Positions 1 to 8,829 of a stretch of 10,338 bases of DNA are shown piece by piece; within the stretch, counting starts at the first letter, position 1, and every line of letters starts with the position of its first letter. Origin of the DNA: Circinella minor. Taxonomy: Eukaryota > Mucoromycota > Mucoromycetes > Mucorales > Lichtheimiaceae. The position numbers and the translations under genes are program-made. Below the pieces are notes generated by a model that did no database searches, was not told the origin of the DNA, and saw only the letters and a program-made list of their open reading frames with translations. The DNA is taken from positions 1 through 10,338 of the forward strand of contig JAEPRB010000630.1 in assembly GCA_016758965.1 (NCBI GenBank), in the 5' to 3' direction.

Positions 1-319
1 GCAGAGCGTGAAAGCCAATAATAAATAACCAAATTTTTATGTGGTGGAAATTATTGTGGGGCTATCAAACTATAAAAACTATAATAAAAATTTAAAAATT
101 AAACCTACCGTTACAGGAAATTATTAAACCGCCACTGACAATTATTCAACAACTCGTCAATGTCGACTACCATCTAAATGAAATAAAAAAGTTTCGCCAT
201 GAGTATAAACTAATCCTTCAAAAAAAAATTAAAGGCACCACTTTAAAGACCTCCATAGTATACGGAGGCTTTCAAAGTCCGGGGAGGATGTTGCAGGGCA
301 GGTGAATTGTTTTTGGGAG
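1..319. other. AT-rich flank without a gene
   Basis: No convincing reading frame, RNA gene or splice signal is visible on either strand. The stretch is dominated by A/T runs and short poly(A) tracts. Its only structure is the imperfect palindrome at 241-277, listed separately. It may be host DNA or the outer end of the transposon that holds the next two genes; no terminal inverted repeat matching the far side was recognised. Confidence 0.5.
241..277. repeat. Imperfect 37-nt palindrome
   Basis: The left arm ctttaaagacctcc (241-254) and the right arm ggaggctttcaaag (264-277) are inverted copies that match at 12 of 14 positions, around a 9-nt centre. The inner CCTCC/GGAGG part is perfect. It could form a hairpin or be a dyad protein-binding site. 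It lies about 45 bp upstream of the fold-back minisatellite and about 375 bp upstream of the first gene. Function is unknown. Confidence 0.6.
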
Positions 320-575
320 AGGGCCTAAGGGGTCATTTTTGGTTAAGCGGGCACTGCTTAAATTGGCCCTCTTAACCTTTAATGCCCGAGGGCCTAAGCG
401 ATCATTTTTGGTTAAGCGGGCACTGCTTAAAAATGAAAAAGGTGGCCCTCTTAAGTTTCATTGTCCGTGGGCTAAACGTTTAACTTTCATTGGCCGTGGC
501 CCTAAGAGTTCACTTTTGGTTAAGGGGGCATTGCTTAAAAATTATAAAGTTGGTCCTCTTAATTTTCATTACCAG
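320..575. repeat. Degenerate fold-back minisatellite, 3 full units and 1 partial
   Basis: Four tandem units can be aligned: 320-388 (69 bp), 389-467 (79 bp), a truncated 468-496 (29 bp) and 497-575 (79 bp). Full units open with AGGGCCTAAG or a variant, continue with TTTTGGTTAAG, a GC-richer core, GCTTAA, GGCCCTCTTAA or a variant, and end near a TTTCATTG.CCG block. Each full unit can fold: TTAAGC and GCTTAA flank a 7-nt loop in units 1 and 2, and the AGGGCC start is the inverse of GGCCCT later in the unit. The array ends 77 bp upstream of the ATG at 653, so it lies in the likely promoter region. An open frame runs through it on the plus strand but is an artefact of the repetition. Confidence 0.75.
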
Positions 576-652
576 CATAGATTTCGACGCCACCAATTGC
601 AACCATTATTTTGTTCTCTTTCATTTTGTTATCTAATTTATCGTTTTTTACC

Positions 653-2090
653 ATGGATTCTAGTGCAATCGCGAACGGTACTACTCTTGCTAACGAGGGT
701 ATATTTCTACCCAAGGCGATCAGAATAGTGAACCCTTGGAACTTATTTGTTCATCTTGCTTTTAATGGCAAGGGTGAAGATGCAGGTTAGACTTTCGATT
801 TTTAAACAATGAAACGATCGACGATTGTGCTGATGTTCATTTTAGTTTTTGGTGCTTCAATCCAAGTTTCAAACCGTCTGTTGGGCGCAACTGACAAGGA
901 TGTTGCAGATGCATATAAGAGAGTGAAAGAGAATCCCGTTTTGTGGAAAAAGCTTAACGAAAAAATGGATATAATCAAAAAGTCGAAAGCGCCGTTGGAT
1001 TCAGTGAAGAGGAAGGAAGCTGCAAAAAAATGGAAAAAAGATCTCTTTTCCCGTGTTAGAATGATGGCTAGGTTGTTTGAGTGTGATATCTCTATATTAA
1101 TATCTCCTCAACGCCAAGAAGACTTTTATATGGATATTGGTATGACTACATCTGGTAAGTTGTTTGATGTGTGCGTTTGAATATTGGAGAATAGCTATAA
1201 TTGAACGAATATGTAGATGCAGCACATAAGGCATTGATGGGTATGGGAGGCATTCAATCATTTACAGAAAAATGTAAAGGTATGTATGCGTTATTTTAAT
1301 TGATCTTATTATATAGTATTTAAACTACATTCTAATCATGGTATGTTTATAGAGTATGCCAATACTATTAAAGATGCCGGAAGAGGTAATGTTTCTTATG
1401 TTATTTATATAAAAATTAGAATAGCAGTGCCATATCAATGACTATGTAATAAATATAATTTAAAACTATACAATGAAAACGGCAGTTGACGGAGAGGATA
1501 AAGATGTAATGGAAGATAGAGAACAACAACAAGTGGAATACGCGAAACCTTCACATAAGAGAAGAAAATGTGTTTCTGCGTATTTTAGAAATGAAATGAG
1601 TGAGTTTCTGGTGGGGTTCTTTACATCAATATTGGTTTCCAGTTTATTGATATAGCTTTGTCATCCCACATTGTTAGATAGAGTAACTGACCATGAAGTT
1701 AACTGTCAACGTTTTCTATGGGGTAACTTCAAACGCACAGTTGTTGGTTGTGACACAGGTGGCAATGAGATAGTCACTTATCAAAATAGAAAGGCCGGCG
1801 TGGAGATTGTAGGTTTTGATTTTGGGGTAGATCGACAAGTTGCAGTTAAACCAGATTATCTTGGTGATGCTGTACTTAAAGATCTACAGTATAAAGTTAA
1901 TCATAGTTTTGATGCCCCTGATGAGCAAAAAACTATTAAAATTGTCAAAATTTCAAGCGGCAATTAATAAAGGCAGACCTTTTAATATTTACACGTACGA
2001 ACAAAATCACCAATAAAAATTATAGACCCCGAGTATGATCCTATAAGTGGTGTCAAGCCAAGAAAGATGATAACCGTTGTTGGATTATAA
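653..2090 (+). CDS. Uncharacterised six-exon gene, possible HMG-like accessory protein of a KDZ element (3' end frameshifted)
   Basis: Product not recognised with certainty. The ATG at 653 has a good context (acc before, G after). Phase-consistent exons are 653-785, 846-1154, 1217-1279, 1353-1385, 1486-1599 and 1678 onward; introns have donors such as gtaagt, gtatgt and gtgagt. Exon 5 read without its intron stops at 1653-1655; a 45-bp intron 1611-1655 is a weaker alternative that also removes that stop. Reading straight on, the frame ends at 1967 (313 aa). Clear coding sequence then continues in a shifted frame (about 1933-2010) and returns to the original frame to stop at 2088-2090, so the last exon seems to carry a +1 indel near the A-run 1927-1932 and a -1 indel near 2011-2014. 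Visible traits: NPWNLF at residues 27-32 followed by a basic, helix-prone stretch with NPVLWKKLNEK, loosely like fungal HMG-type proteins; and a basic KPSHKRRK patch that may be a nuclear signal. The gene runs in the same direction as the KDZ transposase 700 bp downstream, which suggests an accessory role. That is inference. Confidence 0.7.
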
Positions 2091-2385
2091 ATTATTTATG
2101 ACTTACCATAATAAACTTAATGTATAATTATTATAATAAGCATTTTACGTATCTGCGTAAATTTTACACGAGCGTGCCTTCTTGTTTTTATTTATAGTAA
2201 CGTGAATAATAATAAAAGATTTCAAACACAAAGTATCATATTATACATGATGTATCACCAAGTGTAGTAATATATAGTATGGTTGTACGACTATACATTC
2301 CATCCATTCATGAATAATCGGTCAACCATAATCCCGTCAAGTATAAAAGATAAACTAATCAAGTACTTTTATTCATTTTGATTCG

Positions 2386-2541
2386 TTCCTATCATTTATC
2401 CAGCTAGAAAGATACATTCCTATCATTTATCTAGCTAGAAAGATACATCAAAAAATGAAACAAATCAAGTAAATACCACTATTTTTGACTCGTTCACTAT
2501 TTTTGATTTGTTCCTGCCATTAATCCAGCTAAAAATATACA
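2386..2541. repeat. 31-bp repeat, three copies, upstream of the KDZ gene
   Basis: Two adjacent copies, 2386-2416 and 2417-2447, differ at a single base. Each begins ttcctatcatttat and ends with a gctagaaagataca core. A third, more diverged copy lies at 2511-2541 (ttcctgccattaatccagct and on). Just before it, a shorter motif (cactatttttga.t.gttc) is itself repeated. The block ends about 125 bp before the TATA box and 250 bp before the transposase ATG, so these could be binding sites for the transposase or a host regulator. Confidence 0.75.
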
Positions 2542-2665
2542 TCGACGAAAGAAGGAGATTATATTCATATAATTTTCAAATATAAGAGGTTCTCTCATCC
2601 GTTCTTATAAAACATGATTTACTCGCAATCGGATAAAATAGGATGTTCGCATCGTTCAGAAAAGA

Positions 2666-2673
2666 TATAAAAG
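2666..2673 (+). promoter_or_regulatory. Candidate TATA box of the KDZ gene
   Basis: TATAAAAG sits about 125 bp upstream of the ATG at 2793, a plausible spacing for a fungal promoter. No experimental support; many AT-rich sequences surround it. Confidence 0.4.
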
Positions 2674-2792
2674 AGTAGTTATTTTATTTCAAGAATAAAC
2701 AGATCCTCAACTATATTCATTTTTAGTCGTAGCTTTCTATTTTTCTTCGAACAAGTTTATTATATCACTTTTATACTTCAAAACCTGATACA

Positions 2793-5700
2793 ATGGCTAA
2801 AGGAATGCGTATCCATAGACCAAAGAACCCACGTCATCGACCACCTACTAATGAGCAACTTGCCGAGTTACAACGACAACGGCAGCAAGCCGCTATGGTT
2901 AGAAAGAGTGAAAGCAATCCGGTAATTGGAGAAAACTCCATCCGAACTCAAGAAATCAGCAGGATTACAAAAAGATCTCGCACAGAAGAAGCTGATGGTA
3001 ACAATATATTTTATAAGTTTGATATCGTTTGTAAATTGTCATAATAACTATGTTTTTTGTAATATAATATGTTGAAAAAGATATTTTGTATGCTGAAGAA
3101 AGTAGAGAAGAAAATGATACATCTATCATCGATAGCAGATCAGAATATGGTAACTAGTAATGCCCGAAAACTTTATGTATAAATTGTTCGTTATACTTAT
3201 TATTACCATTGCTATCCTTTTAAATCTATTTATTTAATATATTAGCTACTATTGACCCTAATACTATGGATATTTCCGTGGCTGATAATAATTCGTCTCA
3301 TAGCGAAATCCATTATAGGAGATATGGTACTATTGTTAGTGACATTCATGGTCGCTCCAATCAACAATCAAAATCCTACGTATGGGCAAAGAACAAAAGA
3401 AGTAGAAGAAAAGTGGAATGATTTACTCAAACCACTTCAGAATGAATATATTAACTGCTACAAGAATGGGGGTCCCAAATGTACTGAAATAATTGATTCT
3501 GGAATAGCCGCCGCTCGATTTTGTAATTGCTCAGATAAAGAAGTATCAACAAGGGCTATTACTTGCTTTTTCTATACTGGTGCGTATTTGATTGTTTGAT
3601 TTATTTACTCCAACGTTAAAACATTATTTTGATAATATATGTACATTTTTAAACCTAAACAACAAATAACAGGAATCAAGAAAGTGAACTTTACGTTCTG
3701 TAAATGTGAAGAAAACTCTATCACATTGTTGCGCCACAATCTTATTGCATCTTCTCCTTTCCTACCAAGGATGGCATTTCACATATCACATCTTGAGTGG
3801 TATTCGTTATTGCGTGCTGAAGGACATTTATCATGTCAGGCATTTGCCAATGCATTTGCTATGATGCATAACCTTCAGGTTTGTATAATTTTGAACTATA
3901 AATATATAATACGTATAATATGCTACTAATTATTTTTATCCTTTATACTTTAGATTAATGATACTCTTCGAAAATCGTTGGCAAATGCATTTTTTATGTA
4001 TCAACAAGTCAAAAATAGGGTTGATCAGCAACTTATACAGGCTGCGTTGCACGAGATACCAGAGGAAGAAACTGCAGCATGTCCAGCATGCCCTACAAAA
4101 GGAGAAGAGGTATAGTCGTTATTGTTATTTTATTCTACATGATAATTATATAGGTTGTTTTGTATAAAACTATCTTACTTATCATTTGAACAATAATTTA
4201 CCAGGCTCATATGACAGTCGCTATTGATGGAAATCATCAGCTACGTCGACTCAAGAGAAATGACCAAGATATCAAAAAGGCGACATGCAACATATTTTTT
4301 GAAGCAGACAATTACCAAGAATTATTTGGAGACGAAGTGGAAAGAAATATTCCAAATAGCAGCAATGGTAAAGAAACATGTAGGAGTAATTTCGATGCTG
4401 CAAACCTTAGGTTGCAAGCACTTAAAAAACATAGTGTTCATAAATCTGGTATTGTTGGATGTGTGTGTAAGCACAACATACCGCTAGCATTTACTAACAT
4501 GTATGAATTGGGAGAAAGGTAAATGATTTTTTGGATAAAATTATATTCTATATTTGAGAGATAGATAGTACGTAAAGCATTTTACTATATATTTTCTTGT
4601 TCTTGTCCTAATGTACTATTTGTTTTGATAATTGTTTAAGATACAAGTATCCACTTTCATTTATTAAAGTCTTAGTTCAAAAATATGGTCCACGGATAAA
4701 CTGTCTATATGATATTGGGTGTCGTTTCTCTGCTGCCGTTGATGTATGTATTTTCCGTAGTACCTTGTATTATTTGGCTTAATAATAGATTATTATATAT
4801 TAAGTACTTGATATATATTTATAGAAATATTATCCCCAACTAAAAGATCATGGCTCTAAAGTAGCCATTGGCGTTTTTCATGCATATTGCCATTCAATGG
4901 AGTGTCAAATATACAATAATCCACGATATATTGACAATTTTGGTTTGGTGGATGGCGAAGGTAGTATACTAAAAAAAACATCAACTTACTAAAAAGTTCT
5001 TTTGGAATACTAATATTATATAATACTCACACTACGTAATAATTATCCCATTAAATCTGTAGGTATGGAGCGATTGTGGAGCACAATTGGAAATCTAGTA
5101 AGAATGACGAGAGAAATGTCAGCCGAACGACGATTAACCACATTATGTCACTCAATTACACACTATAAAAAAAAGAACATATTCAATCTGCGTAAGTTAT
5201 TATTTATTATTATTATTGAATTTCTATTTGCTTCTGGAATTAGTCGAACTTTAATAACTAAAAAAATTATTATTCTTTGGGGGAATAGCCATTTACCTGC
5301 GCCGACGACGGAATAAGGCAATGAAAGTATTAGAAAATGCTTCCAAATTTATCCATACATATAATCCATCATTGACAGATGATGAATTACAGGAAAAATG
5401 GGATATGTTTGTACAAGAGAGTATTTTCGAGCCCAGTTCAAATGCAACAGTAACCAGAGAGTCACTGAAGCAAAAATATGCACGTGAACTACATGAGCTC
5501 TATGAACATTCATTAAATAATAGGTATGTTCCTGTTTCTAGAGAAAGCATAAGAGATATTGATAGATTAATACGTAACATTAAAGTCTCACACATTCTAA
5601 CTGTCAAAAAAAAAACTGTGGATCCGTACGTCGTAATATTTCACAATTTTCAGCCGATACGAAGATTCAGTTCAACGTTTAGAAAGTGTTCTTGTAAGTC

Positions 5701-6680
5701 GAAATATAATTACGGTTCGTTGGGGAAAAGACTCTATAGAGTATCAAGAAGCATTTACCCAAGCACAAGAGCAGGATCTTGCAAAAACCATGGCGCAGCT
5801 TAAATCAGTAATTGTTGGGAGAACAGTTTTGCAAGACCAGTTGTATCACACAACAAAACTTGGTAAAAGCTAATTTCTGGAATAACTATTTTATTGTAAC
5901 AAGCTCTGTAACGTAATCCTAACTTATACTGTACTTATAGGCCATAAAACAAGCAAACGGTTGAAACTAGCAATTCAAAATATTAAAAAAACAGCAACTC
6001 CCATTATGAATCGTTATAATACTACGTATTTGTAATAATCTTGGAAAACCGGAGGACTGTCGAAAGTATGAAGAGGTTTGTAACCTCGATAATGATTTTT
6101 GGAATTTTAGTTCAAATTTGATAAGTTTTCGAGTGCTTCGCGAGTTTATGAACAAACGTCGTGCACTAGAAGAGTTTAATATTATTAGGGTAAGTATTTT
6201 CATCGCTTTATATTTAATTTCCAATGCTATTTTTTATCATTTATATGTATTATGTATATTAAACTATATTTTTTTTAGACTGAGGAGATTCGAGTGAAGA
6301 GTTATGCTGAACGTCGTTGCAAAACTTTGGAGAAAGTTGTGAAAAAAGAAGGTCCTTGGAGCGTAGGATGGAAAATGCTTGTATATCAGCGTTTCGTACA
6401 AGCAGAGAAATTCTATTATAATGTATACGGTACTACTTGGGAACGCAACATATCTATCCCAAGAAATATATTAGTAGGAGAGGCAGTTGATATATATGAC
6501 GTAACTGTTGAAGAAGAAGTAGAAGAGGAGGACGTGAATGAGGAGGATGTTCAGCATAATGACATCAGTCAATCGAATTATTTATATGATAAAATTGAAG
6601 ATGGAATTATGAGCGATGACGAGGATGAGGATGAGGATGATGTATATGAAGATGAAGAAAATGTTGTTGCTGATAACTAA
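2793..6680 (+). CDS. KDZ-family transposase with CxC motifs, 13 exons, two +1 frameshifts
   Basis: This is a DDE/D transposase of the Kyakuja-Dileera-Zisupton group, expected to cut and rejoin element ends in the nucleus. Exons: 2793-2997, 3081-3149 (start could be 3099), 3246-3579, 3673-3878, 3954-4109, 4205-4518, 4641-4743, 4825-4960, 5063-5191, 5289-5523, 5654-5862, 5941-6189, 6279-6680; all junctions are GT-AG and phase-matched. Discounting two extra bases, one in the A-run 3395-3398 and one near 6030-6033, the product is about 914 aa. In order: a basic Arg/Gln-rich N-terminus; CNC (184-186) and CKC (212-214), then a conserved SPFLPRMAF stretch; CPACP (C314, C317); DGN (first Asp, D331); a GIVGCVCKHNIPL block; YDIGC (D452); DGEGMERLWS (505-514) with the likely catalytic Glu; a coiled-coil-prone region; FWNF near the end; and a Glu/Asp-rich tail. 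The ATG has an A at -3. Read literally, the frame stops at 3419-3421, before the core, so this copy is probably inactive unless the shifts are assembly errors. Confidence 0.88.
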
Positions 6681-7509
6681 TATATTCCCTTTTTAACTAT
6701 GAAACCTTATGCACAGTTTATTTAATATGCCTTACTTTCTTTTTAACATTTTATACTTACCAATATCCTTTTTTTTTTTACATTATTTATATATGCATAT
6801 CTCAAAGACTCTTTTTTTTATAATATCTCAGTAAATATATTCTATATGTCTGCATTTATATAATTATTTTCTTGAATATCATGACTATTTTTAATCAAGA
6901 GTTCTGTTTACATTTAGCATACATTATAAATGTACTTGATTTATACATAATAATTTAATTTATTTACTTTTATAATATTAAGAAATTTATATAATGTGCT
7001 GTATTTTTTTTCTTACACTTTAGTAAATATTTGGGAGTATTTCATTTGTAACTATTATAATACTGCTACGTATTTTAAAGATTTACATATTACTATTGTA
7101 GGCAAATAAAAAAAAAATCGAACAATAAACTAATTTATTTTTACATATATTATATTATAAATTAACTTTAGCTGTACACGTACTGTATCATAGCAGTTTT
7201 TTTTAACAGCAATTTACAATTTAGTAGGAGTATGTAAAGATTGTATTGGTTATTGTTAATTTAAAATTAATGTGATTCATTATCCTGTCTTATTTTGGAA
7301 GAGAATTATATCATGTTTATACTAGGATTACAATATATTATTATTTACTCTATCCACTAGTCGAGAAAATAAATAAATCATCTCATTTCTGAAAAAAAAA
7401 TACAAATGTTGTTTATCTTCATTTCGATATCCTTATAACCCCCCCCCTTCTTTTTCAATATTTTGTAACTTACATATGAGTCATTCTCTTTTTTTATTCT
7501 TTTTTAAAG
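6681..7509. other. Very AT-rich stretch without a gene
   Basis: It follows the transposase stop codon and consists mainly of A/T tracts with stops in every frame. It contains a run of nine C at 7439-7447, a likely unstable homopolymer. Its last bases, a T-rich tract ending in AAAG at 7509, read like a 3' splice site for the exon-like block that follows. It may be the 3' subterminal part of the KDZ element plus flanking DNA. Confidence 0.55.
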
Positions 7510-7742
7510 GGAGTGCCAATCAGAGATCGTTTTTGGAAGAGTGACAGAGTTCAATACTTACAGTATAGCAAAAGGTAAGTTATTCTGATTGTAATAGAAC
7601 AATTAAAATATTAATAATAATATTTTTAAGTAATTTGAGCACAATAATTAAATTTTTCTTGCATTATATGACAATACGTAGATCACGATTTCTTTCTCGC
7701 TATCAAATCTGTCACGAGGATCGATCCACGTCACCGAGGTGA
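7510..7742 (+). pseudogene. Two exon-like blocks, possible 3' end of a decayed gene
   Basis: Unrecognised. The first block (7510-7574) follows a pyrimidine-rich tract ending in AAAG and ends at a consensus donor gtaagt. A 107-bp intron (7575-7681) ends in GTAG, and a second block (7682-7742) runs to TGA. The joined frame is open and reads as a basic peptide of about 41 residues, starting GVPIRDRFWKSDRVQYLQYS and ending STSPR. Both splice sites and the frame agree in phase, which favours a real former gene over chance. No start codon or upstream exon was found in the AT-rich stretch before it, so it is either a remnant or a noncoding exon. Confidence 0.35.
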
Positions 7743-7929
7743 ATAGCAGATCTTCTAATTTAATATTATCTCCATTACCGCTGACATTTAAAGTTATCAA
7801 AACCGCAGTACTAAATTGACCCATTGTTTATTTCATTAAAAGAAAAGAATACTTATTAATATATATATACGTATATATCAAAAATAAATAAAAACAAAGT
7901 CAATCCATTATCAAAGTCGATCCTCGTGA
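7712..7929. repeat. Perfect 13-bp inverted repeat enclosing 192 bp
   Basis: TCACGAGGATCGA at 7712-7724 recurs in inverse orientation as TCGATCCTCGTGA at 7917-7929. The left arm falls within the second exon-like block. The enclosed sequence is AT-rich with no reading frame. The layout would suit a tiny non-autonomous element of 218 bp or a large stem-loop, but no flanking target duplication was seen. Confidence 0.5.
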
Positions 7930-8108
7930 TGCACGCTGTTACTGCATTTCCATTTTCTATGTGAAAATAAGGGGATGTAATAGCGTACGTATGACCAGTT
8001 ATTGTATACTTACAATCGGGTTCGATCGGTCAGTTTGAGAAAGCGTGTTATAAAGAAATAGGTAGAATAAGAAGGGCTCGAAAATATATATGAATAAAAA
8101 CGATTACT

Positions 8109-8129
8109 GTTTCCTAGTTGTCAGGAAAC
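8109..8129. repeat. Small hairpin inside the LTR
   Basis: GTTTCCT (8109-8115) and AGGAAAC (8123-8129) form a perfect 7-bp stem with a 7-nt loop. In sense direction it follows the TATA motif by about 6 nt, so it lies near the expected transcription start. It may shape the transcript end or mark a terminator/poly(A) element. Confidence 0.5.
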
Positions 8130-8130
8130 C

Positions 8131-8143
8131 CTTTATTTATATA
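8131..8143 (-). promoter_or_regulatory. LTR TATA box with overlapping AATAAA
   Basis: In sense direction the stretch reads TATATAAATAAAG, which contains a TATA motif and an AATAAA poly(A) motif. Such sites define the U3-R region of an LTR. Assignment is by motif only. Confidence 0.45.
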
Positions 8144-8350
8144 CGTCGAAATATCAGGGGCTAATTACGTCTAACTAATATATCTAATATCAATGATCAG
8201 CATTTCTACATAGAATATCTATCCTAATATTTCTATATCCAACCATGCGCTCAACTATGCTATCGTATATCCTTAGTATACCGCGGATAAGCATGTAGAT
8301 CAACAACCTCATGGTTGAATATGTCGTCGTAATGGTCTTACACCATTACA

Positions 8351-8359
8351 TTCTCCCCC
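8351..8359 (-). promoter_or_regulatory. Polypurine tract
   Basis: GGGGGAGAA in sense direction lies immediately next to the TG of the 3' LTR, the position and composition expected for the primer of plus-strand DNA synthesis in LTR retroelements. Confidence 0.85.
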
Positions 8360-8829
8360 GTTTATATAAAGTCCATCCATCAATGTAAGAGTGCCAGGAT
8401 ATCTCGCCGTCAATCCGTCGACATCGTCCAAGTACTTCTTGCTTTGCTTCAGTTTCGTACGTCGTCCTTGGTTTGCTAGCATGTTGTCAATGCGTCGATT
8501 TGCGAGTAGGATATACACCGTCCTTAGTGAATTGTCTAAGTAATATCGTTTGCTGGAACCCTTCACAGCAGTGACGGAAACGTTTTTCGTCAACCCAATC
8601 GTCTGCTTCTATCATCCAATATTATCTAAAGTTCAAAATCGTCGAAGCAATAGCAAGCCGGGTTTAGGCCCTCCCCTCTCAATATAACGTCTTGAGAAAA
8701 GAACAGAGAATGAGCAAAGATCGTCTGCAGCATTACTGGCTAAAAAAAATGTAGAAAAAGAATCGTCTTTTCAAAAGAGAGTGAAGTAAAAAAAATTTAA
8801 AAATAATAAAAAATACTTAAGAAATATTT
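8360..8829 (-). other. Untranslated spacer between pol and polypurine tract
   Basis: About 470 bp follow the pol stop codon. There is no recognisable protein; the only long minus-strand frame (8309-8593) runs through the polypurine tract into the LTR. The part nearest pol (8750-8829) is rich in A and T tracts. The spacer carries eight copies of the TCGTC pentamer that is also over-represented in pol. Confidence 0.65.

Larger units (their letters stand above)
2091..2792. other. AT-rich spacer between the two genes
   Basis: No gene is seen here. Two AATAAA motifs, at 2110-2115 and 2211-2216, lie 20 and 121 nt beyond the upstream gene's distal stop codon and are plausible poly(A) signals. The second half holds the 31-bp tandem repeat (2386-2541) and a TATA box ahead of the KDZ gene. 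The remaining sequence is A/T-rich and of low complexity. Confidence 0.6.
653..6680 (+). mobile_element. Putative KDZ-superfamily DNA transposon (coding part; ends not defined)
   Basis: The span covers the transposase gene (2793-6680) and the co-directional upstream gene (653-2090) as one proposed element. The transposase assignment is firm from its motifs; inclusion of the upstream gene rests on orientation, spacing and shared decay. Outer boundaries are unknown because no paired terminal inverted repeats or target-site duplication were found. Candidate end structures are the palindrome and fold-back repeats at 241-575 on the left, and the AT-rich tract and the 13-bp inverted repeat near 7712-7929 on the right. 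KDZ elements are cut-and-paste transposons, abundant in fungi. Confidence 0.55.
7976..8350 (-). repeat. 3' LTR of Ty3/gypsy element (minus strand)
   Basis: In the sense direction it starts TGTAATGG (8350 down) and ends CTATTACA (7976). It therefore has the canonical TG...CA ends inside a 6-bp inverted repeat TGTAAT/ATTACA, for a length of 375 bp. It is bounded on the internal side by a polypurine tract, as expected for a 3' LTR. It contains TATATAAA (8136-8143), an overlapping AATAAA (8132-8137) and a small hairpin just downstream of these in sense direction. The 5 bp beyond its outer end are GGGGA, the candidate target duplication; the partner lies outside the window. Confidence 0.88.

Noticed and set aside
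320..575. CRISPR-like array
   Set aside because: Units are contiguous with no unique spacers, and the surrounding DNA is eukaryotic.
339..728. 129-codon plus-strand open frame with a repeated LVKRALLK motif
   Set aside because: It arises from the minisatellite at 320-575; its later part overlaps exon 1 of the real gene in another frame.
1600..1655. Hydrophobic C-terminal tail (FLVGFFTSILVSSLLI) on exon 5
   Set aside because: The stretch begins at a strong gtgagt donor and is most likely intron read-through, not a membrane anchor.
3252..3375. Hydrophobic N-terminal part of a frame that leads into the KDZ exon at about 3400
   Set aside because: This looks like a membrane protein only because it is read out of frame; the neighbouring frame continues the KDZ exon and the two join at a single-base insertion.
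3352..3401. A 50-bp intron (gtcgct...aaaag) as an alternative to the first KDZ frameshift
   Set aside because: The donor is poor and the segment is coding-like; one extra A in the adjacent run is simpler.
5967..6224. 85-codon minus-strand open frame
   Set aside because: It is antisense to exon 12 of the KDZ gene, which has clear coding features.
8309..8593. 94-codon minus-strand open frame
   Set aside because: It runs through the polypurine tract into the LTR and resembles no retroelement protein.
8651..8680. GAGGGCCTAA of the minisatellite recurring in inverse orientation in the retroelement spacer
   Set aside because: A 10-bp match between two places in a 10-kb window is expected by chance.
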